Shown here: positions 30,471-40,982 of the stretch, piece by piece
Layout: every line of letters begins with the position of its first letter
Numbering within the stretch: position 1 is the first letter of the stretch
From: Aliivibrio sp. 1S175
GTDB taxonomy: Bacteria; Pseudomonadota; Gammaproteobacteria; Enterobacterales; Vibrionaceae
Assembly (NCBI RefSeq): GCF_001690985.1
Contig: NZ_MAJS01000068.1
Coordinates: 1-64,000 of the forward strand
Length of the DNA stretch: 64,000 bases
Direction of reading: 5' to 3'
Translations under genes and position numbers: made by a program
Notes under the pieces: generated by a model
Told to the model about the DNA's origin: nothing
Databases searched by the model: none
The model's input: only the letters and a program-made list of their open reading frames with translations

Positions 30471-31406
30471 ATGAAAGTTGCTGTTATTGGCGCCGCAGGT
30501 GGCATCGGACAAGCTTTAGCATTACTTCTTAAGAATCAATTACCTGCAGGATCTGATCTTGCGCTTTATGATATTGCACCAGTAACGCCAGGTGTGGCTG
30601 CGGATCTTAGCCATATCCCAACACCTGTTTCTATTAAAGGTTACTGTGGTGAAGATCCAACACCTGCTCTTGATAATGCAGATGTTGTTTTAATCTCAGC
30701 AGGTGTTGCCCGTAAACCAGGTATGGATCGTTCAGATCTTTTCAATATAAATGCTGGCATCGTGAAGTCATTAGCTGAAAAAATTGCAGTGACATGCCCA
30801 AATGCATGCATTGGTATTATCACTAACCCTGTAAATACAACAGTAGCAATAGCTGCAGAAGTACTTAAAAAAGCAGGTGTATACGATAAGAATAAACTGT
30901 TTGGTATTACAACACTGGATGTGATCCGTTCTGAAACGTTTGTCGCTGAGCTAAAAGATAAAGATCCAAGAGAGATCCGTGTTCCTGTTATTGGCGGTCA
31001 TTCAGGGGTTACAATACTTCCTCTTCTTTCTCAAGTTGAAGGGGTTGAGTTTACTGCTGAAGAGGTTGCTGCATTAACGCCGCGCATTCAAAATGCGGGT
31101 ACTGAAGTAGTAGAAGCAAAAGCCGGTGGTGGTTCTGCGACACTTTCAATGGGCCAAGCGGCATGTCGTTTTGGTTTATCGCTAGTAAGAGCGCTTAGTG
31201 GTGAGAAAGGTGTTGTTGAATGTGCTTATGTTGAAGGTAATGGCGAGCATACTCGTTTCTTTGCACAACCAATCCTACTTGGTAAAAATGGCGTAGAAGA
31301 AGTTCAGTCTTATGGTGAACTGAGTGCATTTGAGCAAGAAGCACTTTCTAATATGCTAGAAACATTGAAAGGCGATATTACGATTGGTGAAGAGTTCGTT
31401 AAATAA
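30471..31406 (+). CDS. mdh: Malate dehydrogenase (NAD)
   Basis: This 311-residue enzyme interconverts malate and oxaloacetate in the TCA cycle. The NAD-binding motif [11 protein letters not shown] is at residues 7-17. The active-site histidine lies in [10 protein letters not shown] near residue 178. Length and the start [14 protein letters not shown] match enterobacterial and vibrio Mdh. The ribosome-binding site AAGGAG precedes the ATG. The gene ends at a bidirectional terminator facing ispB. Confidence 0.98.
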   Translation: MKVAVIGAAGGIGQALALLLKNQLPAGSDLALYDIAPVTPGVAADLSHIPTPVSIKGYCGEDPTPALDNADVVLISAGVARKPGMDRSDLFNINAGIVKSLAEKIAVTCPNACIGIITNPVNTTVAIAAEVLKKAGVYDKNKLFGITTLDVIRSETFVAELKDKDPREIRVPVIGGHSGVTILPLLSQVEGVEFTAEEVAALTPRIQNAGTEVVEAKAGGGSATLSMGQAACRFGLSLVRALSGEKGVVECAYVEGNGEHTRFFAQPILLGKNGVEEVQSYGELSAFEQEALSNMLETLKGDITIGEEFVK

Positions 31407-31424
31407 CGAATTATTAACTGATTT

Positions 31425-31460
31425 AAAAAAGGGCAGATAGTGATCTATCTGCCCTTTTTA
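31425..31460. terminator. Bidirectional terminator between mdh and ispB
   Basis: A 15-bp perfect stem (AAAAAGGGCAGATAG at 31426-31440 with 31445-31459) and a 4-nt loop have A and T tracts on either side, ending mdh (+) and ispB (-). Confidence 0.93.
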
Positions 31461-31479
31461 TATTGTATTTTTATTAAGA

Positions 31480-32451
31480 CTACTTACTGCGTTTTACCGC
31501 TAAATGGGCTAACGCTTTTAATGCCTCTTTATATTCAGACTCTGGCAACATGGTTAATTCAGCAATTGCTTTATCCGCTTCTTCATCGGCTTTTTGTTTT
31601 GTGTATTCTAAAGATCCTACTTCTTTCATACAGGCAAGAATAGGTTCTAGTTTATCTAAGCCGTTTCCGTTTTCTATTGCTTCACGGATCATTGCCGCTT
31701 GCTCTTTATTACCATGATTCATTGCATGTAATAGAGGAAGGGTTGGTTTTCCTTCAGCAAGATCGTCACCGACATTTTTACCCATGTCTTCACCGTCTGA
31801 GGTGTAATCCATTACGTCATCGATCAATTGGAAAGCGGTACCTAAGTATTTACCGTAGTTTTGTAATGCGGTTTCGATCTCTTGGGGTGCATCATTTAGG
31901 ATCGCGCCAATCTGAGTTGCAGCTTCAAATAAACGAGCGGTTTTAGAATAGATAACCTGCATATAGCTTTCTTCGGTGGTGTTAGGATCATTACAATTCA
32001 TTAATTGAAGTACTTCACCTTCGGCGATCACGTTAACAGATTCACTCATAAGACTAAGGATCTTTATGGATCCTAGGCTTGTCATCATTTGAAATGAGCG
32101 AGTGTAGATAAAGTCACCAACGAGTACGCTTGCAGCATTACCAAATTCAGCGTTAGCTGTTGCTTTTCCGCGACGCATATCTGATTCATCTACCACGTCA
32201 TCGTGAAGCAGCGTGGCAGTATGAATAAACTCAATAAAGGCCGCAGCCATAGTGTGATCTTTACCTTCGTATCCAAGTGCTTTTGCAGATAAAATGGCAA
32301 GCACTGGACGCAAGCGTTTACCACCGCCGCTTACAATGTAAAAACCAAGTTGGTTGATAAGCGCAACGTCTGAATTCAGTTGAGCTAGGATGGTTTCATT
32401 TACGATTGCCATGTCATCAGCCGTGAGGGCTTGGATAGCTTTAAAATCCAT
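31480..32451 (-). CDS. ispB: Octaprenyl diphosphate synthase
   Basis: The 323-residue trans-prenyltransferase makes the C40 side chain of ubiquinone and menaquinone. Both aspartate-rich motifs are present: DDVVD (84-88) and DDVMD (211-215), and GGGKRLRP lies at 42-49. It is divergent from rplU-rpmA, the arrangement seen in E. coli, which favours IspB over IspA. The chain length made is inferred from that context. Confidence 0.94.
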   Translation of the reverse strand: MDFKAIQALTADDMAIVNETILAQLNSDVALINQLGFYIVSGGGKRLRPVLAILSAKALGYEGKDHTMAAAFIEFIHTATLLHDDVVDESDMRRGKATANAEFGNAASVLVGDFIYTRSFQMMTSLGSIKILSLMSESVNVIAEGEVLQLMNCNDPNTTEESYMQVIYSKTARLFEAATQIGAILNDAPQEIETALQNYGKYLGTAFQLIDDVMDYTSDGEDMGKNVGDDLAEGKPTLPLLHAMNHGNKEQAAMIREAIENGNGLDKLEPILACMKEVGSLEYTKQKADEEADKAIAELTMLPESEYKEALKALAHLAVKRSK

Positions 32452-32611
32452 TATTCTTCCAGCAAGGTTAGGGCCTAAGTTAGGCTTTATTGTAATAAGT
32501 GATTACATAAATAATACACTAAATTGAGGGTAGCAATACAGTCGAAAATTCCTCTCTTTTAGCCGATTGACTATTTCGTTTATCTTTTCATCATTTTTCT
32601 TCAATTTTGGG

Positions 32612-32640
32612 TTGTCAGATTGAAATCATTCGCGTAGAAT
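32612..32640 (+). promoter_or_regulatory. Promoter of rplU-rpmA
   Basis: TTGTCA (32612-32617) and TAGAAT (32635-32640) are spaced by 17 bp, a good sigma-70 match. It lies about 90 bp before the rplU start. Confidence 0.8.
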
Positions 32641-32727
32641 CCGGACCCTATTGATGACAAGTTTAACGCACACCAAAATTGTTGAGTAAACAAAATATAT
32701 GGTAGTGCGAAAGTAGCGGAGTAAAAT

Positions 32728-33039
32728 ATGTACGCTGTTTTCCAATCTGGTGGTAAACAACACCGTGTAAGTGAAGGTCAAACTCTTCGCTTGGAAAAAT
32801 TAGACGTTGAGACTGGCGCAACAGTTGATTTCGACAACGTTCTTATGATTGCTAACGGTGAAGAAATCACTGTTGGTGCACCTTTAGTAGCTGGCGGTAA
32901 AGTAACTGCGGAAGTAGTTCAGCACGGTCGTGGCGATAAAATTAAAATCGTTAAGTTCCGTCGTCGTAAGCATTCTCGTAAGCAACAGGGCCATCGTCAA
33001 TGGTTCACTGAAGTCAGAATCACTGGCATCAGCGCTTAA
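32728..33039 (+). CDS. rplU: 50S ribosomal protein L21
   Basis: The 103-residue L21 ([25 protein letters not shown] in part) has exact family length and the C-terminal [16 protein letters not shown] basic stretch. It starts after GCGGAG and is followed 17 bp later by rpmA. Confidence 0.98.
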   Translation: MYAVFQSGGKQHRVSEGQTLRLEKLDVETGATVDFDNVLMIANGEEITVGAPLVAGGKVTAEVVQHGRGDKIKIVKFRRRKHSRKQQGHRQWFTEVRITGISA

Positions 33040-33056
33040 TTTAAGGAGAATAAAAA

Positions 33057-33314
33057 ATGGCACATAAAAAAGCTGGCGGTTCTACTCGTAACGGCCGCGA
33101 TTCAGAAAGTAAACGTCTTGGTGTTAAGCGTTTCGGTGGCGAATCTGTTCTTGCAGGTAACATCATCGTTCGTCAGCGTGGTACTAAATTCCACGCTGGT
33201 ACTAACGTAGGCATCGGTAAAGACCATACTCTATTCGCTCTATCTGAAGGTAAAGTGAAATTTGAAGTTAAAGGTCCTAAAAACCGTAAATTCGTTTCTA
33301 TCGACGCTGAATAA
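33057..33314 (+). CDS. rpmA: 50S ribosomal protein L27
   Basis: This 85-residue L27 starts [20 protein letters not shown], with the N-terminal tail that reaches the peptidyl transferase centre. No cleavable extension of the Firmicutes kind is present. A terminator follows 21 bp after the stop. Confidence 0.98.
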   Translation: MAHKKAGGSTRNGRDSESKRLGVKRFGGESVLAGNIIVRQRGTKFHAGTNVGIGKDHTLFALSEGKVKFEVKGPKNRKFVSIDAE

Positions 33315-33335
33315 TCGTTTTTAAAAACTAATTTT

Positions 33336-33365
33336 AAAAGCCCTGCCACTTGGCGGGGCTTTTTA
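33336..33365 (+). terminator. Terminator after rpmA
   Basis: AAAAGCCCTGCC (33336-33347) pairs with GGCGGGGCTTTT (33352-33363), one G-U pair, 4-nt loop, followed by T residues. Confidence 0.92.
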
Positions 33366-33373
33366 TTTATGGA

Positions 33374-33463
33374 TAGTCACCAGTTAATTATTTTGTCATT
33401 TATACTTCTATTAGGTTGGTATTACTAATGAGTTTAAATGCTAGAATACTTAACTAGTGACTA
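33374..33463. repeat. 90-bp hairpin element with 14-bp terminal inverted repeats
   Basis: TAGTCACCAGTTAA (33374-33387) matches the reverse complement of 33450-33463 at 13 of 14 positions, and the similarity extends some 33 nt into each arm. The centre contains GTTGGTATTA (33415-33424), also found inside the repeat near position 197. It resembles a small non-coding mobile element (MITE-like). No transposase is nearby. Confidence 0.65.
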
Positions 33464-33563
33464 TGTTTATATATTACGTAGCGTAAAGATCATAGAAGAT
33501 CCATTCTCATAATGTCATTTTGATTTACAGTGAAAAGCTTGTATCAGAATGGACAATTACTGA

Positions 33564-34775
<1,212 letters not shown>

Positions 34776-34798
34776 GTCTTAATCAAGATAATTATTAT

Positions 34799-34826
34799 AA
34801 AAAACCGCACTTGTTGCGGTTTTTTT
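34799..34826 (+). terminator. Terminator after obgE
   Basis: AAAAAACCGCA (34799-34809) pairs with TGCGGTTTTTT (34815-34825), 5-nt loop, followed by more T residues. Confidence 0.92.
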
Positions 34827-34897
34827 TATTTAAGTCATTAAAGATAAAAATGAATAGCTTAGAATGGAGGTTCATTTAGTTAACTATTACGAAGAAA

Positions 34898-35665
34898 ATG
34901 GACGAAAAGCAAAGGGAAATATCACGCCTAGTCGCCAAAACTGGGCAAATGTTACTTCAACATGGTGCTGAAAGTAGCTTAGTTTCAGATGTGAGTCGAC
35001 GATTAGGACTTGCAGTTGGAGCTGATGACGTTGAAATATCACTATCAGCAAGCTCACTTGTAATTACGACAGTGATAAATGAACATTGCATGACAACAGC
35101 TCGTAGAGCGCCAGATCGCGGTATAAATATGAGAGCCGTGACAGAGATCCAACGGATCTGCATTATGTCTGAAAAAGGCTTATTAGATAGACATGAAGCC
35201 GCTATAAAGTTAGATGCGATTAGTCCGGAAAGATATAATCGTTGGCTTGTAGTTGTGATGATTGGATTATCTTGCGCCAGTTTTTGTCGCTTAGCCGGTG
35301 GTGATTGGCCTGTTTTTATAATGACATTTCTTGCTTCTTCTTTAGGGATGATTGTTAGACAAGAGATTGGGCATCGGCACTTCAATCCATTACTGAACTT
35401 CGGCATAACAGCCTTCGTTACTACTATTATTTCTTCTCAAGCTGTTGTTTTTAATATTGGAAATACTCCCTTTCTTGCAATGGCTTCTTCTGTTTTGATG
35501 TTGGTTCCCGGTTTTCCCTTAATTAATGCTGTTGCAGATATGGTGAAAGGCTACGTGAATATGGGAATTGCGCGTTGGACATTTGCCACTCTGCTTACGT
35601 TATCAACCAGTATTGGTATTGTTGGTGCTATGAATTTAGTCGGCGTATGGGGGTGGATTAACTGA
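34898..35665 (+). CDS. yjjP: YjjP-type inner-membrane exporter subunit
   Basis: This 255-residue protein has a soluble N-terminal part of about 115 residues (AKTGQMLLQHGAESSLVSDV) followed by about five membrane segments, the layout of the ThrE/YjjP family. The stop overlaps the start of the yjjB-like gene by one base. In E. coli YjjP and YjjB together export succinate; ThrE, a single-chain relative, exports threonine in Corynebacterium. The substrate here is unknown. Confidence 0.88.
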   Translation: MDEKQREISRLVAKTGQMLLQHGAESSLVSDVSRRLGLAVGADDVEISLSASSLVITTVINEHCMTTARRAPDRGINMRAVTEIQRICIMSEKGLLDRHEAAIKLDAISPERYNRWLVVVMIGLSCASFCRLAGGDWPVFIMTFLASSLGMIVRQEIGHRHFNPLLNFGITAFVTTIISSQAVVFNIGNTPFLAMASSVLMLVPGFPLINAVADMVKGYVNMGIARWTFATLLTLSTSIGIVGAMNLVGVWGWIN

Positions 35666-36156
35666 TGGACAATATAATGACGAATGCGATGGTTGAATTA
35701 TTCTTAGCATTATTAAACGATATGTTTTTTGCAATGATCCCCGCGGTAGGTTTTGCTCTCGTTTTTAATGTACCGGTAAAGGCTTTAAAATATTGTGCAA
35801 TTGGTGGAGCAATTGGACATGGTACTCGATTCTTACTAATGCATTATGGTGCACCATTAGAGTGGGCGACACTATGCGCCGCAACAACGGTGGGTATGAT
35901 CGGAGTACATTGGTCTCATCGTTTTCTTGCTCATCCTAAAGTATTTACCGTAGCAGCACTAATTCCGATGATCCCTGGTGTTTTTGCCTTTAAGGCAATG
36001 ATTGCTGTTGTAGAGATTAACCATCTTGGTTATTCACCGGAACTGTGGGGGTTGATGATTGATAATCTAGTTAAAACTTTATTTACAATAGCAGCATTAG
36101 CAATTGGTCTTGCTATGCCTGGTCTACTGTTTTACCGTAGAAAGTCGATTGTTTAA
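35665..36156 (+). CDS. yjjB: YjjB-type inner-membrane exporter subunit
   Basis: The 163-residue hydrophobic protein has about five membrane segments and the family motif MIPGVFAFKAM in LIPMIPGVFAFKAMIAVVE. It is the second half of the ThrE fold encoded separately. The ATG shares a base with the yjjP stop, showing tight coupling and a likely heteromeric transporter. Confidence 0.88.
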   Translation: MDNIMTNAMVELFLALLNDMFFAMIPAVGFALVFNVPVKALKYCAIGGAIGHGTRFLLMHYGAPLEWATLCAATTVGMIGVHWSHRFLAHPKVFTVAALIPMIPGVFAFKAMIAVVEINHLGYSPELWGLMIDNLVKTLFTIAALAIGLAMPGLLFYRRKSIV

Positions 36157-36179
36157 ATCTGAATATATAAGGAATAGTT

Positions 36180-36659
36180 TTGAAAATTAGCATGATCGCC
36201 GCAATGGCAAAGAATCGTATTATTGGTATTGATAACCAAATGCCATGGCACTTACCTGCTGATTTTGGATGGTTTAAGCAATGCACTATGGGTAAGCCAA
36301 TTGTAATGGGGCGTAAAACCTATGAATCGATTGGTCGCCCTTTGCCGGGTCGTTTAAATATTGTATTAAGCCGCGATGTGAATCTGAAGATTGAAGGGGT
36401 CACTTGTGTGACTTCAATTGATGAAGCGAAACAAGTCGCTGGTGATATTGACGAGCTAATGGTCATTGGTGGTGGTTCAATTTATCAAGCCTGTCTTGCT
36501 GATGCTGACAAACTGTATCTTACGTTTATCGATGCTGATATCGAAGGTGATACTCAATTTCCAGATTGGGGTGAGGGTTGGAAGCCGGCTCATTCTGAAA
36601 CGTATTTGAAAGATGAAAAGAATAAATATGATATGGAATTTGTGGTTCTTGAACGATAG
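36180..36659 (+). CDS. folA: Dihydrofolate reductase
   Basis: The 159-residue enzyme reduces dihydrofolate with NADPH and is the trimethoprim target. MPWHLPADFGWFK carries the substrate pocket, GRKTYESIGRPLPGR the cofactor loop and VIGGGSIYQ the second NADPH motif. I use the TTG at 36180, with AAGGA six bases upstream; an internal ATG four codons on (36192) is the alternative and gives a start like E. coli MISLIAA. It follows yjjB by 23 bp. Confidence 0.96.
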   Translation: MKISMIAAMAKNRIIGIDNQMPWHLPADFGWFKQCTMGKPIVMGRKTYESIGRPLPGRLNIVLSRDVNLKIEGVTCVTSIDEAKQVAGDIDELMVIGGGSIYQACLADADKLYLTFIDADIEGDTQFPDWGEGWKPAHSETYLKDEKNKYDMEFVVLER

Positions 36660-36826
36660 AGACTATACGCTAGGCTAACTAGAAACTAGACCGCTTCGCT
36701 TCTATAAGAGCAGGGTTCAGATCGCTTCGCTTGCAGGTTTCAGGTGTACTCGCTTTTGATTTTCCGGAAACCTCATTCTTTGCTCTTATAGTCTCTAGTC
36801 AGCGAAGCGTATCGTTTCTAGTTTCT
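36659..36826. repeat. Composite intergenic inverted repeat (dispersed family)
   Basis: The right arm TGCTCTTATAGTCTCTAGTC and onward (36782-36826) is nearly identical to the right arm at 265-306. The left arm (36676-36711: GGCTAACTAGAAACTAGACC, ending CTATAAGAGCA) faces it, pairing CTATAAGAGCA with TGCTCTTATAG. The segment between contains further short GCTTCGCTT-like repeats. It fills most of the gap between folA and apaH; no gene is supported. It could act as terminator for the converging genes. Confidence 0.7.
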
Positions 36827-36866
36827 GTACTTACTCGTCCCTCGAGCGTAGCGTCCTCGTATCTCG

Positions 36867-37691
36867 TTACTGCTCTATTGCCTTCTGCGTAAAATACTTC
36901 CCATCATCAACACGATACATCGTCATATACTCACCCCAAACACAACCTGTATCCAACGCTATCACGTCATTTCCATCATACCCCATCAGAGCAGCCCAAT
37001 GACCAAATATGACTCTATGAGTTAGAGGAAGGCGGGAGCTTAACTCAAACCAAGGGACTAATTTATCTTTATCTTCTGCTGATAAGTCCTGTGGAGGTTG
37101 TTTACAATCCATATCTAATCTTGCGTCATTAAAACAAAAACGCATGCGTGTAAAGGCGTTGATAATATAGCGATAACGCTCGATACCAGTAAGATCTGCT
37201 CGCCATAAATCAGGATGGTTTTCGTACATATTCTCTAATAACCAAACCCATTTATCTGATTGTAAAATCGCTTCAACTTCACGAGCGCATTCCATCGCTA
37301 TATTGATGTCCCATTGAGGAGAAATACCAGCATGACTCATTACAATATTATGCTCAGGGTGAATGGCTAATAAAGGTTGTTGGCGTAACCACGTTAATAA
37401 TTCTTTACTGTCTGGCGCGGAGAAAATAGGGGCGGTTTTATCTTTCTCTTTGACACGAGAAATGCCCTGAGATACAGCAAGTAAGTGAAGGTCATGGTTT
37501 CCAAGAATGGTGACAGCGGCTTTCCCTAATGATTTTACAAAGCGAAGGGTTTCTAATGATTTAGGTCCGCGAGCAACAAGATCGCCAGTTAACCAGAGCT
37601 GGTCGTATTCTCTATCGAAATTAACCTGTTCTAAAAGTAAAAGTAGTTCGTCTAAACACCCTTGAATATCACCCACAAAATACGTTGCCAT
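36867..37691 (-). CDS. apaH: Symmetrical Ap4A hydrolase
   Basis: This 274-residue metallophosphatase splits diadenosine tetraphosphate to two ADP and decaps Np4-capped RNA in E. coli. Motifs in order: GDIQGC (7-12), GDLVARG (36-42), GNHD (64-67), HAGISPQWD and the C-terminal FGHWAALMGYDG with LDTGCVWG. In relatives the gene is cotranscribed with apaG and rsmA; here apaG is absent and a terminator separates apaH from rsmA. Confidence 0.95.
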   Translation of the reverse strand: MATYFVGDIQGCLDELLLLLEQVNFDREYDQLWLTGDLVARGPKSLETLRFVKSLGKAAVTILGNHDLHLLAVSQGISRVKEKDKTAPIFSAPDSKELLTWLRQQPLLAIHPEHNIVMSHAGISPQWDINIAMECAREVEAILQSDKWVWLLENMYENHPDLWRADLTGIERYRYIINAFTRMRFCFNDARLDMDCKQPPQDLSAEDKDKLVPWFELSSRLPLTHRVIFGHWAALMGYDGNDVIALDTGCVWGEYMTMYRVDDGKYFTQKAIEQ

Positions 37692-37730
37692 GTCCCTTTC
37701 CTTTTATTAGTTGGGTATAAAATAGATAGA

Positions 37731-37757
37731 AAAAAGGTGACAATGAAGTCACCTTTT
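37731..37757 (-). terminator. Terminator after rsmA
   Basis: AAAAGGTGAC (37732-37741) pairs with GTCACCTTTT (37748-37757), 6-nt loop. On the - strand it is followed by TTTTTTCT, ending the lptD-surA-pdxA-rsmA transcript 30 bp after rsmA. T residues on + are fewer. Confidence 0.88.
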
Positions 37758-37787
37758 ATTTACTAGTTGTTAGTCATGTATAAAGAC

Positions 37788-38621
37788 TTAAGCTGATTCT
37801 TTTGATTCAGCTTGGAAGTTATCATTTAACCAGTTTGCCATCGTTACAAATTGTTCTAACGTTAAGTTTTCAGGGCGAAGAGTAGGATTGATGCCTAATT
37901 CTTCTAGCTGCTCTCTAGTTAGTAATGCTTTAAAACAGTTACGAACTGTTTTACGACGCTGATTAAAGCCTTCACGACATACACGATCAAGCCACTTTAG
38001 GTTTTTTGCCGGATATGGAAGTACTTCATAAGGCACTAAGCGAACAACCGCAGAATCAACTTTCGGTGGTGGAACAAATGCTGTTGGTGGCACTTCAAGT
38101 ACAGGCATTACTCTACAGTAATATTGTGCCATAACGGTTAGGCGACCATAAGCTTTAGTCCCAGGACCCGCAGCTAGACGGTTAACCACTTCTTTTTGTA
38201 GCATAAAGTGCATGTCTTGGATGTCTTTATGAAACTCAAAAAGGTGGAACATTAAAGGTGTTGAGATGTTATATGGCAAGTTACCAAAAATACGTAATTT
38301 ATTACCTTCTTGGATAAGTTGCGTGAAGTCGAAGCGCATTGCGTCGCCTTCATGAATCGTTAGTTTGCTACCTAGTTCTGGGTGCGTACGTAAACGAGCA
38401 GCCAAGTCACGGTCAAGTTCAATAACGGTAAATTTGTCAATTTCACGGCCAACAGGTTCAGTGATAGCACCAAGACCTGGACCAATTTCTACTAGGTTTT
38501 GGCCTGGTAGAGGATTAATTGCAGATACGATTCCATCGATCACATAAGGGTCATTTAAGAAGTTCTGACCAAAGCGTTTCTTCGCTTTATGGCCTAAATG
38601 GACATCATTTCTTGTACTCAT
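37788..38621 (-). CDS. rsmA: 16S rRNA A1518/A1519 dimethyltransferase RsmA (KsgA)
   Basis: The 277-residue enzyme dimethylates two adenines in the 3' hairpin of 16S rRNA; its loss gives kasugamycin resistance in E. coli. SAM-binding motif [12 protein letters not shown] and catalytic [10 protein letters not shown] are intact, after the family start [11 protein letters not shown]. The 4-nt overlap with pdxA indicates coupling. It is last in the operon before a terminator. Confidence 0.97.
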   Translation of the reverse strand: MSTRNDVHLGHKAKKRFGQNFLNDPYVIDGIVSAINPLPGQNLVEIGPGLGAITEPVGREIDKFTVIELDRDLAARLRTHPELGSKLTIHEGDAMRFDFTQLIQEGNKLRIFGNLPYNISTPLMFHLFEFHKDIQDMHFMLQKEVVNRLAAGPGTKAYGRLTVMAQYYCRVMPVLEVPPTAFVPPPKVDSAVVRLVPYEVLPYPAKNLKWLDRVCREGFNQRRKTVRNCFKALLTREQLEELGINPTLRPENLTLEQFVTMANWLNDNFQAESKESA

Positions 38622-39607
38622 TTATTTTCTACCAGTTCAATTGCATGGGTAAGTGCGGTAATAAAGCTTCCTGCATCTGCTTTTCCAGTACCTGCTAATT
38701 CCAATGCAGTACCATGGTCTACGGAGGTTCGGATGAAAGGTAAACCTAACGTAATGTTTACCGATTTTCCAAAGCCTTTAAATTTTAGCACAGGAAGCCC
38801 TTGATCGTGATACATAGCGAGTACCGCGTCCGCTTCTTGTAGGTATTTATCTTGAAATAACGTGTCTGCTGGCAATGGACCGATTAAGTTCATGCCTTCT
38901 TCTTCACGTAATTCATTTAATGCAGGCGCTATGATATCAATTTCTTCGCGACCAAGACAGCCATCTTCACCTGCATGCGGATTTAATCCACAGACAAAAA
39001 TAGCAGGGTTAATGATGCCAAACTTAGTGATTAAATCTTGATGTAAGATTCGAATGACTTGTTTTAATCGGTCATCAGTAATTGCTTTAGCGACATAAGC
39101 TAAAGGTATGTGAGTAGTTACTAACGCAACGCGAAGTCCCTCTGTTGCTAGCATCATTACAACTTGTTGTGTATTAGATAATTCGGCAAAGAACTCGGTA
39201 TGGCCACTAAAAGCAACACCTGCACGATTAATTACCCCTTTGTGTACTGGGCCGGTAACTACGGCATCAAACTCACCATCCATATTACCTTGAGCGGCGC
39301 GCGTTAAGGTTTCTAATACATAGTGACCATTCACTTCATTTAGCTGACCAGCAATAACGTCTGTGCCTAATTCGATGTTATCTACAATTAATGTCCCAGC
39401 ACGATGAGATTTTGCGGGTGTATTTACATCGTAGTTTTCAATATTAATTGATAACTTTAATTGTTTTGCTCTTTGTTCTAATGCCGTTCGATTACCACAG
39501 ATAACCAACTGATGAGGCCAATCTTGTTGTGCAATAGTAAGAACAAGATCTGGACCAATACCCGCGGGCTCACCTGGGGTGATAGCTATACGTTTAATAT
39601 TATTCAT
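38618..39607 (-). CDS. pdxA: 4-hydroxythreonine-4-phosphate dehydrogenase
   Basis: The 329-residue enzyme oxidises 4-phosphohydroxy-L-threonine in pyridoxal phosphate synthesis. [13 protein letters not shown] marks the N-terminus, and [14 protein letters not shown] and [11 protein letters not shown] are family motifs with metal-ligand histidines. The start at 39607 ([12 protein letters not shown]) overlaps the surA stop as ATGAATAA; longer in-frame starts would run well into surA and add unrelated residues. Confidence 0.95.
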   Translation of the reverse strand: MNNIKRIAITPGEPAGIGPDLVLTIAQQDWPHQLVICGNRTALEQRAKQLKLSINIENYDVNTPAKSHRAGTLIVDNIELGTDVIAGQLNEVNGHYVLETLTRAAQGNMDGEFDAVVTGPVHKGVINRAGVAFSGHTEFFAELSNTQQVVMMLATEGLRVALVTTHIPLAYVAKAITDDRLKQVIRILHQDLITKFGIINPAIFVCGLNPHAGEDGCLGREEIDIIAPALNELREEEGMNLIGPLPADTLFQDKYLQEADAVLAMYHDQGLPVLKFKGFGKSVNITLGLPFIRTSVDHGTALELAGTGKADAGSFITALTHAIELVENK

Positions 39608-40913
39608 TTTCATCACTGCTATCATTATCTTGTAATATTTCGACGTAAGCACTTGCTCTTATTTCTTGTAACCAAGCACCTGATTCTTCGTTAAACTTAC
39701 GGTTCATTAGAATGCGGTAAGCTTTATTTTTCATTGCTGCATCCGTTCTATCAACTTGGCGACGCTCTAATACTTCAGCAATATGCCAGCCATGAACTGT
39801 TTTAAATGGTGCACTTATCTGCCCTATTGGTAATGTTTCTATTTGGTGCTTAAATTCAGGAACGTATAAATCAGGGGTTTGGAAGCCTAATTCACCATCT
39901 TTTGCGGCAGAGCCTGGATCTTGGCTATAGCGTTTAGCCATTTCGGCAAAGGTATCATTACCTGCTTTAATGTCTGCGATAATATTATTTAGCTGACGTT
40001 GTGCACCTTCATCACTCATGATTACCGAGGTCTTGATTAAGATATGGCGTGCATTTACTTCGGTTACTGCGATTGTTTCAAGCCCTTTTACATCATCGAT
40101 TTTAAGAATATGAAAACCAACGCCTGAACGGAAAGGGCCAATAATACTATTTTTACCTTCGCCGGTAATTTGGTCTGCGAAGATGGTAGGCATTTCTTCT
40201 TTACGCATCCAACCCCAATCGCCACCTTGTAGTGCTTTCGGACCTTTTGAATAAGTGTATGCCATGGTAGCGAAATCAGCACCTTGCTTTAATCGTTCCG
40301 TTAGATCTTTTGCTTGTTGCTCTAACGCTTCTTTATCCGCTTGAGTTGCACCATCTTCTATTCGTAGTTGAATATGGCTTATTTTGTATTGAACGGTAGC
40401 CTGAGTTTCTTCTGATAGTAATAAGGCGAGACTTTCTACTTCTTGTGGCAATATGTTTATACGACGACGAACTTGCGCATTTCGAGCTTCACTTGCTGCT
40501 ATCTCTTTACGAATTTGCTCTCGAAAACTAGCATAAGACAGCCCTTGTGCGGCTGTTTTCTGCTGTAGTTGAGCAAGTGTCATATTGTTTTCTTTTGCAA
40601 TACTTTTCAACGCATCTTCTAAGCGAGTATCATCAATTCGAATGCCCATTTTTTCAGCTTGTTGAGTTTGAATCGTATCTACAATAAGCTTTTCAAGAAC
40701 TTGTTCACGAAGTATAGATTCTTCTGGTAAAGGTTGATTTTTTTCTTGAGCGTTTATTTTTATTGTTTTTAGTGAAGTATCAATATCACTTTGAAGGACT
40801 ACGCCTTCGTCAACAATCGCCACCACTCGGTCAAGTTCAACCGGTGCTGCTTGTACATTGATGGTTAGCATTAATAATAAGGTGCTAACCAATGGGAATT
40901 TCCAGTTTTTCAT
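39600..40913 (-). CDS. surA: Periplasmic chaperone and peptidyl-prolyl isomerase SurA
   Basis: This 437-residue protein guides outer-membrane proteins to the BAM complex. The start at 40913 gives a signal peptide ([20 protein letters not shown], cleavage after VQA). A SurA N-terminal chaperone domain follows ([20 protein letters not shown]), then two parvulin domains ([12 protein letters not shown] and [12 protein letters not shown]). Upstream in-frame codons would add 18 residues and disturb the signal. It lies between lptD and pdxA. Confidence 0.95.
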   Translation of the reverse strand: MKNWKFPLVSTLLLMLTINVQAAPVELDRVVAIVDEGVVLQSDIDTSLKTIKINAQEKNQPLPEESILREQVLEKLIVDTIQTQQAEKMGIRIDDTRLEDALKSIAKENNMTLAQLQQKTAAQGLSYASFREQIRKEIAASEARNAQVRRRINILPQEVESLALLLSEETQATVQYKISHIQLRIEDGATQADKEALEQQAKDLTERLKQGADFATMAYTYSKGPKALQGGDWGWMRKEEMPTIFADQITGEGKNSIIGPFRSGVGFHILKIDDVKGLETIAVTEVNARHILIKTSVIMSDEGAQRQLNNIIADIKAGNDTFAEMAKRYSQDPGSAAKDGELGFQTPDLYVPEFKHQIETLPIGQISAPFKTVHGWHIAEVLERRQVDRTDAAMKNKAYRILMNRKFNEESGAWLQEIRASAYVEILQDNDSSDENE

Positions 40914-40982
40914 AGTGTCATCCAAGAGTAAGGAGCATGAAATACCGTTAGAGAAAAGGTATTTCATGTATGTCCGTATAAA

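Noticed and set aside
31440-31643. 67-codon open frame on + after the mdh terminator
   Set aside because: It is antisense to the end of ispB and rich in leucine and isoleucine only because of AT-rich sequence.
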